8,243 nt of DNA from CAYGZC01 sp964354225 (GTDB lineage Bacteria > Bacteroidota > Ignavibacteria > UBA10030 > SZUA-254). The notes beneath the pieces were generated by a model. It was not told the DNA's origin. It was given only the letters and a program-made list of their open reading frames with translations, and searched no databases. A program made the translations under genes and the position numbers. Below, in pieces: positions 1 to 6,143 of the stretch; the first letter of the stretch is position 1; each line of letters opens with the position of its first letter. The DNA is taken from positions 1 through 8,243 of the forward strand of contig CAYGZC010000315.1 of assembly GCA_964354225.1 (NCBI GenBank). Direction: 5' to 3'.

Positions 1-838
1 TCATCCTTGGTCGGTAATGTTGAATCATATCGAAATTTGCAGTTGTAAAACCTTTTGCCCGAGCACCAAGATTACGGGCAACTGTGAGAGCTTTAAGGAA
101 AACTTCGGGAAGCACGACCGCTGATCCCAAATTCATAACAATTCCACCGCCTTGCAATCCTTTAATCACATTGCATAAAACTTTGAAATCACGAAAAGTC
201 ATTTCGCCCGTAACTGCGCCATCCATTGTGGGTTGTTGATGAATGATGTCGGCTCCAATTGCGGCATGCACTGTCGCAGGAACATCAAGCGAGTAACACG
301 AAGCAAGTAAACTCATTTTTTTATTCGGAGCTTTGCCAAGTGCTTTACCTAATGCTTCACCGTATCCGGAGGTTTCTTTTTTTACTATCTTTTTCAGTGT
401 ATTGTTGATAAACTCACCTGTTTCTTTCGACATCCCAAAACTTCCGTTTTCAAGATTCACCTCAACATCCTCTGAAGTTTTTCCCCATATGGCGATTTCA
501 ACATCATGAATTGCAGCGGCGCTGTTCATCACCAAACAGTTAATGATCTTCCTTTGCAAAAGATCGATCAACAGAGGTGAGAGTCCAACCTTTACTACAT
601 GCGCACCCATCATCACGATTATCGGTTTCTTGCGTTGATGAGCATCGGCAATATCGTCGACAAACCGCCGTAAATCTTTTGCTATTAAAATATTAGGCAG
701 CGATTCAAAGAATTTCCCGAAACTTTGATTGTCAGGATTATATACCTTTGCAAAATCCTTAAAACTCACTTTACTCTTTCTGGTCTTCAGGGAAATCGTT
801 TTTATTTTTCGGAGGTCTACTTGTTTGAACTTCGGCAT
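1..838 (-). CDS. Deoxyhypusine synthase-like protein, C-terminus cut by window edge
   Basis: The 279 visible codons begin at an ATG with an AAAGG ribosome site 7 bases upstream, and the frame stays open to the window edge, so the C-terminus is missing. The order of conserved blocks resembles the deoxyhypusine synthase fold (NAD- and spermidine-binding in eukaryotes and archaea). A glycine-containing strand-turn VMMGAHVVKVG lies at about residues 75-85, a NSAAAIHD block at 105-112 sits where synthases have TAGG-EED, and SLDVPATVHAAIGADIIH at 183-200 parallels the substrate loop. NLGSAVVLPEVFLKAL at 236-251 sits where true synthases carry G-G-G-V-x-K-H-H, and the catalytic lysine (Lys329 in human) is not there. 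Bacteria generally lack eIF5A, so hypusine formation is unlikely. It is the last visible gene of the minus-strand unit, 15 bases after the DUF3108 gene. Family placement is from memory of motifs; the substrate is unknown. Confidence 0.65.
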   Translation of the reverse strand, partial: MPKFKQVDLRKIKTISLKTRKSKVSFKDFAKVYNPDNQSFGKFFESLPNILIAKDLRRFVDDIADAHQRKKPIIVMMGAHVVKVGLSPLLIDLLQRKIINCLVMNSAAAIHDVEIAIWGKTSEDVEVNLENGSFGMSKETGEFINNTLKKIVKKETSGYGEALGKALGKAPNKKMSLLASCYSLDVPATVHAAIGADIIHQQPTMDGAVTGEMTFRDFKVLCNVIKGLQGGGIVMNLGSAVVLPEVFLKALTVARNLGARAKGFTTANFDMIQHYRPRM

Positions 839-853
839 AACTGTACCTTTATC

Positions 854-1711
854 TCATTGAATTTTTGCCTTGATTGATCCTGCAATACCATGATACTCGA
901 CTAACTCTGAGTCAACATTTCCGATGAGAATTTTGGCGGTGACCATGACAGGGATTCTTCGCTCATCATCTGTAAGCCAGATGTATATTTTCCCTTCACT
1001 TTTAAATAAACCGCCTTCTTTCACAAGCGGCTCGATGATGATACAATTAAATTTGCCTGCATCAACTTTAATCTGCTGCCTGCCTTTGAATTTAACATCT
1101 AACTCATAAGTTGAATCCTTGTAGAAATTTTGCATCCGGATTTTTTGTCCGAGCTTAAAGTCCGTGAAATCAACTGTCCGCGAAAAATAGAATGCCGACA
1201 TGATATCCTGGACATACGGCGGTATTGAGACTGTTTTATTTGTAGTTGCAGCCACATGATTTATCTGATCAAATTCGGCAACGAAATCGCGTGCATAGCT
1301 TCCTTCACGAATATGCTGTTCGAACCGCCAGGGGAACATCCCTGCCGAGTCGATTATCGTGCTGTATCTGTCGCGCACTTTATAGAAGACATCGAAAAAA
1401 GGTTTTGAGTTTAATGTGAATTCCACTAAATGGCATTTGCGGTTATTATAAACAGTGTCAGATATTTTCAAAATAGCTTCCCCGGCAGTAACAAATCCAT
1501 AGTTTACTTCATATTTTAAATATTCTCCCCTAGTGAATGCCATATTCGATATTTTACGCAGCGTGTCAACCTTATCAATAGTAAGCGAATCCTTCGATAC
1601 TTGTTGATGATCTTTTCGTTCACTTCCAGCTTTGTTATGGCTTGAAAGAACCAGCATCGAAGGGATCAACATCACTAAAAGAATAAACGCTATAGAATTC
1701 TTATATTTCAT
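854..1711 (-). CDS. DUF3108 domain-containing exported protein
   Basis: This 285-residue protein starts with a basic N-terminus and a hydrophobic stretch at about residues 7-22 (AFILLVMLIPSMLVLS), so it is probably exported by Sec; no lipobox cysteine is seen. After a polar linker comes the DUF3108 domain, opening with GEYLKYEVNYGFVTAGEA at about 62-79, a typical signature, and closing with IYIWLTDDERRIPV and an EYHG motif near the C-terminus. The domain is beta-rich and has no established biochemical role; family members are usually periplasmic or envelope-associated. I chose the ATG at 1711 over a TTG six bases upstream, because no clear Shine-Dalgarno sequence decides between them and the ATG gives a standard signal peptide. 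The start lies 20 bases after the stop of the glycosyltransferase gene and the next gene follows after 15 bases, so co-transcription is likely and an envelope role is inferred from context. Confidence 0.85.
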   Translation of the reverse strand: MKYKNSIAFILLVMLIPSMLVLSSHNKAGSERKDHQQVSKDSLTIDKVDTLRKISNMAFTRGEYLKYEVNYGFVTAGEAILKISDTVYNNRKCHLVEFTLNSKPFFDVFYKVRDRYSTIIDSAGMFPWRFEQHIREGSYARDFVAEFDQINHVAATTNKTVSIPPYVQDIMSAFYFSRTVDFTDFKLGQKIRMQNFYKDSTYELDVKFKGRQQIKVDAGKFNCIIIEPLVKEGGLFKSEGKIYIWLTDDERRIPVMVTAKILIGNVDSELVEYHGIAGSIKAKIQ

Positions 1712-1731
1712 ATGCAATTTTATTTAAAAGA

Positions 1732-2772
1732 TCATTTCATAAGATGTTTCATAGCCGCATCATAAACTTCATCCACAGAAATAGAATCCATACATTCACA
1801 AGTAGAATTTTTATTATGCAGACATATCTTACAGTCCGTTGGTTTATCTTTTGGTGAAAATATTGTTTTGTTATTCGTGTACGGTCCCCACCTCGCCGCA
1901 TTGAGAGCAGTCACTTGCGGATATAAACCAATAACCGGTGTTCCTACTGCTGCTGCAATGTGCATCGGGCCTGTTGAGTTTGCGATAAACAACGAAGCAA
2001 GTTTAGCGAGCGCGGCATACTCGCTCAACGACAATTTATCAACTATAGGTATTATTGATGAGCCGGCTATAGATTTAACTTTATCGACAAGATTTTTTTC
2101 TGTTGCGCTTCCGGTTATTATTACTTGAACATTCGGTATCCCGGAAATGCGTTTGCCAAGAGCGCCAAAATTTTGGCAGCTCCAATCCCTTGCCGAGCTG
2201 CCGCTGCCAGGATGAAGTATTACCAGTCGGCGATCTTCACGAATTCCGATATCCATAAGAAGTTTTTTTACCTTCCCCATCGCATCAGGATTAACTTCAA
2301 GAACTGGCTTGACATCTAATCCCTCGGTTGAGCATCCGATGGTATTCAGTAAATGCAAATTATATTCAAGCTCATGATATGCTGCATATTTACGGTGCTC
2401 GTAAACTCTTCTATTGAAAAAAAATGAGTACCAGCGATAACCCGTACCCACCCGGACAGGTATACCCGCAAACCAGGTGATCAAAGCAAGATGAAAGCGT
2501 GGATGGGTATGAAAAACAACATCAAATTGCTGCTGCCGTAGCATCGCTGCCAACTGGAAGAAAGATTTAGTCCCGTTGTTCTCATCGTAATAAATTATCT
2601 GATCAATATTTCGATTACCTTCAACAAGTTCAGAAGTATAATGCCGGATTAGCATTGCGATATGGATGTTTGAAAAACGTTTTCTAAGAACCTCAGCCAT
2701 TGGCAGTGTAAGAATAACATCTCCGATTCTATCGGTACGTACAATTAAAATTCGGTGAAAGTTTGGCTCCAA
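1732..2772 (-). CDS. Glycosyltransferase family 9 (ADP-heptose:LPS heptosyltransferase-like)
   Basis: The 346-residue protein has the full two-domain GT-B layout of family GT9, which transfers heptose from ADP-heptose onto lipopolysaccharide core at the inner face of the inner membrane. The N-terminal signature ILIVRTDRIGDVILTLP is at residues 8-24. The C-terminal domain carries LHPGSGSSARDW at 186-197, an IITGSATEK strand-turn at 218-226, and ANSTGPMHIAAAVGTPVIG at 264-282, the donor-binding loop. The usual Asp in GNDSGP is replaced, giving NSTGP, a variant common in the wider family, so the exact acceptor and donor cannot be stated. Four cysteines (C314, C317, C325, C327) cluster near the C-terminus. 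Translation appears to start at TTG: no in-frame ATG precedes the essential ILIVRTD block, and a GGAG lies 11 bases upstream. It heads the unit with the DUF3108 and deoxyhypusine-synthase-like genes. Family call is firm; waaF-type specificity is not. Confidence 0.9.
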   Translation of the reverse strand: MEPNFHRILIVRTDRIGDVILTLPMAEVLRKRFSNIHIAMLIRHYTSELVEGNRNIDQIIYYDENNGTKSFFQLAAMLRQQQFDVVFHTHPRFHLALITWFAGIPVRVGTGYRWYSFFFNRRVYEHRKYAAYHELEYNLHLLNTIGCSTEGLDVKPVLEVNPDAMGKVKKLLMDIGIREDRRLVILHPGSGSSARDWSCQNFGALGKRISGIPNVQVIITGSATEKNLVDKVKSIAGSSIIPIVDKLSLSEYAALAKLASLFIANSTGPMHIAAAVGTPVIGLYPQVTALNAARWGPYTNNKTIFSPKDKPTDCKICLHNKNSTCECMDSISVDEVYDAAMKHLMK

Positions 2773-2801
2773 ACGTTTTATTGCTCCAAAAGATTCTTTT
2801 C

Positions 2802-2830
2802 AATATACATGTAAAGCGCGTGAATTGCAA
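2802..2830 (-). promoter_or_regulatory. Promoter of the glycosyltransferase unit
   Basis: Read on the minus strand there is TTGCAA (2830-2825), a 17-base spacer and TATATT (2807-2802), with TG directly before the -10 hexamer. The predicted transcript would begin near 2795, about 23 bases before the TTG start codon at 2772. The same hexamers with the same spacing recur in front of the NTF2-like gene, which supports both. It is a prediction only. Confidence 0.5.
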
Positions 2831-2868
2831 TGAGCAGATAAGAAGCCCCGACACTTTATGAATCATCT

Positions 2869-3369
2869 TTAAATAAGATATGCCTTCGGAACCAGCATGC
2901 CCGGTCGCTCGATCTCCCACATAACAGATAAAATCCACCAGCGCTGGCTTTCTCTAATTAGCTGGATGCTGTAAACACCACGATGAAGAGGAGTAGCATT
3001 TCCTGCGGCATGGCTTGCTTCAAATGTACTAAACACGTGAACTATGTAACCAAACGATTGCATGCGGCGGGCTATCTCGGTCTGAACCAATCCTTTTCTT
3101 TCCATCCCGGTAATTACGATATCTTCAACCGAACCCTTTACAAAAGTATCAATGTCCATTACATCGATGTTTTTCTTTTTGTCGACTTTTGGCGGAGTGA
3201 TAAGCGCATGTTGATGCAAAAGCGAGCGAAAGCGTTTATAATCCGGCTGTTTGCCAACCGTATACGAAACAGATTCGTAGAATGATTTCATTATCTCATC
3301 GATTGTGGATACGTCGGTTGGATTTGCCGTTACCTTTGATTGGGGAGCTTCTGCTTTACCTTTAGCCAT
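2869..3369 (-). CDS. NTF2/SnoaL-like domain protein of unknown function
   Basis: The 166-residue protein has no signal peptide or membrane segment, so it is probably cytoplasmic. After a polar 20-residue tail, a helix (TIDEIMKSFYESVSYTVG, about 22-39) leads to the cone-shaped NTF2/SnoaL-like pattern: DYKRFRSLLHQHALITPP at 43-60, a second helical part around 75-104, then the strands IVHVFSTFEAS, HRGVYSIQLIRE and RWWILSVMWEIE. This order is typical of small alpha+beta proteins that bind a small molecule or serve as an enzyme scaffold; no catalytic residues can be assigned. The start is set by an AAGGAAG ribosome site ending 4 bases before the ATG at 3369; a longer reading from a TTG at 3447 has no such site and would begin inside the promoter. 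It is separated from the downstream glycosyltransferase gene by 96 bases holding another promoter, so it is likely its own unit. The ligand is unknown. Confidence 0.75.
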   Translation of the reverse strand: MAKGKAEAPQSKVTANPTDVSTIDEIMKSFYESVSYTVGKQPDYKRFRSLLHQHALITPPKVDKKKNIDVMDIDTFVKGSVEDIVITGMERKGLVQTEIARRMQSFGYIVHVFSTFEASHAAGNATPLHRGVYSIQLIRESQRWWILSVMWEIERPGMLVPKAYLI

Positions 3370-3418
3370 ATATCTTCCTTCAACGATTGGTTCAGTGATA
3401 AAGTAATTAATTCTTAAT

Positions 3419-3447
3419 AATATACATTGATTGAAAATGAGTTGCAA
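3419..3447 (-). promoter_or_regulatory. Promoter of the NTF2-like gene
   Basis: On the minus strand TTGCAA (3447-3442) is followed by a 17-base spacer and TATATT (3424-3419) with TG immediately before the -10 box. Start of transcription would fall near 3412, leaving a leader of about 43 bases before the ATG at 3369. It uses the same hexamers as the promoter at 2802-2830. It borders the pirin remnant on the opposite strand. Confidence 0.5.
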
Positions 3448-3453
3448 TTTTGT

Positions 3454-3548
3454 GGTTCGTTGTACGGCTGATTGGCAGCAAATCTAAAGAATTCAAGATA
3501 GCGTTTGAGGAGTATAATATTGGGACATTCATCAAACATTCAAACTGA
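3454..3548 (+). pseudogene. Decayed 3' end of a second pirin gene
   Basis: From 3489 to a TGA at 3546-3548 the plus strand reads EFKIAFEEYNIGTFIKHSN, almost the same as the C-terminus of the intact pirin gene downstream (ELKIAFEEYNNGTFIKS, 6942-6995). The first 48 bases of the two stretches agree at 40 positions, with an uninterrupted 18-base match (3501-3518 against 6954-6971). Seven of the eight differences are at third codon positions and six are silent, so the copy diverged while still coding. Upstream, 3454-3488 still resembles the preceding pirin codons (TAC-GG for Tyr-Gly, and an Asn codon) but carries an in-frame TGA and a 4-base length difference, so the frame is broken. No pirin-like start or cupin core is present nearby. 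It lies between the divergent NTF2-like and di-heme peroxidase promoters. Confidence 0.75.
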
Positions 3549-3571
3549 AACTATTTCGATACAGATTCCAT

Positions 3572-3600
3572 TTGATTTTATCGTTTTTCATTTGTATTAT
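3572..3600 (+). promoter_or_regulatory. Promoter of the di-heme protein/cytochrome-porin unit
   Basis: TTGATT (3572-3577), a 17-base spacer and TATTAT (3595-3600) form a housekeeping-type promoter, again with TG directly before the -10 box as in the two minus-strand promoters. Transcription would start near 3607, giving a leader of about 50 bases before the ATG at 3659. No recognised operator such as a PerR or Fur box was identified in the leader or upstream. Confidence 0.45.
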
Positions 3601-3658
3601 ATGGCGGTATGTGATTCACTAAAATATGTATCATTATTATAAAAACTTGGAGGGTTTT

Positions 3659-4729
3659 ATGTATAAAATATTTTTAATACTACCTTTACTAATTGTCATT
3701 TTCTCACTAAATCTTATAGCAGGCGATGGACCGAACAAACCGATTACGACAGTTAATGTCCAAGTGCTCGGTCCACAGAAAGTTGGCAGTTTACCACCCG
3801 TACCCATTCCACCCGATAATCCGCAATCCGCTTTAAAAATTTTACTTGGCAAACAGCTTTACTTCGATAAACGTTTATCGAAAGATAACACCGTGAGTTG
3901 TGCCACCTGTCATGATCCTGCAATGGGATGGTCAGATGCAGGACCCACGAGTTCCGGCATCAATGGACAAAAAGGCGGACGCCGAGCCCCACCCGTTTCC
4001 AACGCCGCATACATCCCGTTGCAATTCTGGGATGGTAGAGCGCCGAGTCTTGAAGAACAAGCAAAAGGTCCGATTGCGAATCCTATCGAGATGGGAAACA
4101 CTCACGAAGTGATGATTAAAACCGTCACCGATATTCCTGGATATGTTGAGGAATTCAAAACCGTTTTCGGTATCACGCCTCCAACGGTTGACATGGTAGC
4201 ACAGGCAATTGCCTCATTCGAGCGAACGGTCGTTACTACCGATTCACCGTTCGATCGATACGAGAAAGGTGATGAATCTGCTCTCACCTGTCAGGAAAAA
4301 CAAGGATTAGAAATCTTCAATGGTAAAGGGCACTGTACTGTGTGTCATTGGGGACCGAATTTTACCGACGGTCGTTTTCACAACATCGGCGCAAAACCAC
4401 AGGATGCGAATAAACCTGATTTAGGCAGGTACGAGATAACAAAGAATCCCAATGATAAAGGTGCATTCAAGACACCAACAGTAAGGGATGCTGCTCTCCG
4501 TCCGCCTTACTTGCATGATGGCTCGGAGAAAAGTCTGGAGTCGCTTGTTGAGTTTTATAATCGCGGCGGCGATACCGATGATCCGAATCTCGATCCGCTA
4601 ATCGTCCCGTTAGGACTTTCTCAAGATGAAAAAGATGCGCTCGTTGCATTTATGAAACATGCTATGATCAGCACCAATCCTGAAGTAGCAAACGTGAAGC
4701 CCATTCCATCTTCAGAACTTCCAAAGTAA
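3659..4729 (+). CDS. Secreted di-heme cytochrome c peroxidase / MauG family protein
   Basis: The 356-residue protein has a signal peptide (MYKIFLILPLLIVIFSLNLIAG) and two c-type heme sites, CATCH at 81-85 and CTVCH at 226-230, the two-domain plan of bacterial cytochrome c peroxidases and MauG. Other family motifs are LGKQLYFDKRLS, QFWDGRAPSLEEQA, NPIEMG with the conserved acidic Glu144, FKTPTVRDAALRPPYLHDGS at 270-289 and EFYNRGG at 298-304. Known members reduce hydrogen peroxide with electrons from small cytochromes, or oxidise protein residues through high-valent heme. Here Tyr300 sits where classic peroxidases supply a heme-ligand Met, which by my by-eye alignment favours the MauG-like branch. 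I chose the ATG at 3659 because a GGAGGG lies 4 bases upstream and it gives a clean signal peptide; an in-frame ATG at 3626 has neither. The next gene starts 13 bases after the stop. The substrate or partner is not known; the adjacent cytochrome-porin is a candidate. Confidence 0.92.
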   Translation: MYKIFLILPLLIVIFSLNLIAGDGPNKPITTVNVQVLGPQKVGSLPPVPIPPDNPQSALKILLGKQLYFDKRLSKDNTVSCATCHDPAMGWSDAGPTSSGINGQKGGRRAPPVSNAAYIPLQFWDGRAPSLEEQAKGPIANPIEMGNTHEVMIKTVTDIPGYVEEFKTVFGITPPTVDMVAQAIASFERTVVTTDSPFDRYEKGDESALTCQEKQGLEIFNGKGHCTVCHWGPNFTDGRFHNIGAKPQDANKPDLGRYEITKNPNDKGAFKTPTVRDAALRPPYLHDGSEKSLESLVEFYNRGGDTDDPNLDPLIVPLGLSQDEKDALVAFMKHAMISTNPEVANVKPIPSSELPK

Positions 4730-4742
4730 AGGAGAGATTGCC

Positions 4743-6029
4743 ATGAAAAAATTATCTATCTTTATCGGATTTGTGCTTGTTTCATCCTTATTTATCCCAA
4801 CAACCAGCAAAGCGATTCCAGCATTTGCAAAAAAATATGGATTTAATTGTAATATGTGCCATACCGGATATACGAAGTTGAATGATTTCGGTCAACGGTA
4901 CCGCGATAACGGATACCAGATTTCCGGGCAAGAAGGAGGCGAGAAAACAGTTTCCGATATCGCTCCTCCATTAGCTCTTAGAACCACAGCCGGTATCTCT
5001 TTTTATGACCACTATTTTAAAGATTCTACTGGCAGTATTACAAGCGGTACGACTAATGGTTTTAATCTTTTTGGCTTGGATTTACTCGCAGCTGGTGTGC
5101 TTCATAAAAACATCTCTTTCCTACTAATCTACACACCAAGGATCGACGACCCTGCTTCCGATTTCTCCGGTCTATCAGATTCAAGCAAACCGGCACAATA
5201 TGCAACTTTGGAATCGGCAAACCTTGTTTTCAGCAATCTTATCCAGAATGTGTTGAATCTCCGTATTGGAAGGTTTGAACCGGCATATCACCCGTTCAGC
5301 TCGAAACGTAAATATTATATATTCGAACCGTACGAGGTCTATACATTTGGGACACCAAATAATAGTTTCAACTTCGACGACAATCAGATCGGTATTGAAG
5401 CAACAGGTCATTTGAGATCTGGATTTAAATACGGACTTGGTGTTGTTAATGGAAACGGCGGCAGCCCAGATTTGAATAGGATGAAAGATTTCTATCTCAA
5501 TTTCTCCCATACGTTTGGCAAAGGCGATGGTCAAAGCGCCGCTCAACGGATAGGTGCGTTTGGATATCTTGGCTGGCAGCCTAAAACCTTGCTCGGAACA
5601 ATTATCGCACCGACAGGTGAAACAAACGGAAAAGATAATAAATCATTTTATCGGATGGGAATTGATGGAAGCTTCAATTATGAGACATTTAATCTTGGCG
5701 TTTTATTCATAAAAGGTGCAGACGATAAATCGTTAAATAACCTTGATCCGACAAAAAAATATGAATACACCGGGGGGTTTGCCCAACTTGATTGGGCTGG
5801 CTTGATGAACAACCGATTGGTGGCATCGCTGATGTACAACTGGGTCCAACCTCCCTCCTATGATTCTAAGAACCAGATCAATGCATACTCAGCATTAGTG
5901 CGATATTACCTCGGTGATTGGTCGGCAGTGAACATTGCGATCCATGCCGAATATACATTCAAACGAACTGGCAAAGATCACCCGATTGATGAGAATCTCT
6001 TCGCATTGATTCTGGATTTTGATTTTTAA
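4743..6029 (+). CDS. Outer-membrane mono-heme cytochrome-porin fusion (Cyc2-like architecture)
   Basis: The 428-residue protein has a signal peptide with predicted cleavage after SKA (residue 24). A short cytochrome segment follows: IPAFAKKYGFNCNMCHTGY, with one heme-binding CNMCH at 36-40, then KLNDFGQRYRDNGYQ. These are the only cysteines in the protein. The remaining roughly 360 residues show alternating polar/aromatic strands with Gly/Asn/Asp-rich turns (for example LALRTTAGISFYDHYF, RLVASLMYNW, SALVRYYLGDW) and end in LILDFDF, a C-terminal Phe typical of outer-membrane beta-barrels. A small heme domain plugged into a porin is the plan of Cyc2, the outer-membrane iron oxidase of iron-oxidising bacteria, but related cytochrome-porins of unknown role are widespread, so iron oxidation is not claimed. 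An AAGGAG site overlapping the stop of the di-heme gene lies 8 bases before the ATG, implying translational coupling. A terminator follows. It may exchange electrons with the di-heme protein in the periplasm. Confidence 0.8.
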   Translation: MKKLSIFIGFVLVSSLFIPTTSKAIPAFAKKYGFNCNMCHTGYTKLNDFGQRYRDNGYQISGQEGGEKTVSDIAPPLALRTTAGISFYDHYFKDSTGSITSGTTNGFNLFGLDLLAAGVLHKNISFLLIYTPRIDDPASDFSGLSDSSKPAQYATLESANLVFSNLIQNVLNLRIGRFEPAYHPFSSKRKYYIFEPYEVYTFGTPNNSFNFDDNQIGIEATGHLRSGFKYGLGVVNGNGGSPDLNRMKDFYLNFSHTFGKGDGQSAAQRIGAFGYLGWQPKTLLGTIIAPTGETNGKDNKSFYRMGIDGSFNYETFNLGVLFIKGADDKSLNNLDPTKKYEYTGGFAQLDWAGLMNNRLVASLMYNWVQPPSYDSKNQINAYSALVRYYLGDWSAVNIAIHAEYTFKRTGKDHPIDENLFALILDFDF

Positions 6030-6058
6030 AAGATTGGATTCACGTTTCATTTAAGAAC

Positions 6059-6095
6059 AAAAAGGGTGAGTATTGGATGCTCACTCTTTTTCTTT
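6059..6095 (+). terminator. Rho-independent terminator of the cytochrome-porin unit
   Basis: AAAAAGGGTGAG (6059-6070) pairs with CTCACTCTTTTT (6080-6091) over 12 base pairs with a single G-U wobble and a 9-base loop, and the 3' arm runs into a T-rich tail. It begins 29 bases after the stop codon of the cytochrome-porin gene. The A-rich 5' arm means the opposite strand could also terminate, but no minus-strand gene needs it. Confidence 0.85.
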
Positions 6096-6110
6096 CTCAT
6101 TCCGTGTTTT

Positions 6111-6118
6111 TGTATATT
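6111..6118 (+). promoter_or_regulatory. Possible -10 element of the pirin gene
   Basis: TGTATATT here is the same octamer found at the -10 of the two minus-strand promoters. The stretch TATATTTG (6113-6120) also fits the Bacteroidota -7 consensus TAnnTTTG. The -35 position falls in the T-rich tail of the terminator and shows no good match, so this is a weak call. A promoter is expected because the terminator separates the pirin gene from the upstream unit. Confidence 0.35.
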
Positions 6119-6143
6119 TGCTTAATTATTAAGGAGTCTTTTG

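Noticed and set aside
2983..3285. Plus-strand open frame of 100 codons opposite the NTF2-like gene
   Set aside because: It is antisense to a protein with a coherent fold pattern and a good ribosome site, and the product has no recognisable feature.
3370..3447. Longer NTF2-like protein starting at TTG 3447
   Set aside because: The start would fall within the predicted -35 box, has no ribosome site, and the ATG at 3369 has a good one.
3626..3658. Upstream ATG of the di-heme gene adding 11 residues
   Set aside because: No ribosome site precedes it, and it would place polar residues ahead of an otherwise normal signal peptide.
5181..5546. Minus-strand open frame of 121 codons inside the cytochrome-porin gene
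   Set aside because: It lies wholly inside a coding frame with clear signal peptide, heme motif and barrel pattern, and shows no motif of its own.
4743..6029. Firm assignment as the iron oxidase Cyc2
   Set aside because: Only the architecture and one CxxCH support this; related cytochrome-porins of unknown role exist and no iron-oxidation genes are in the window.
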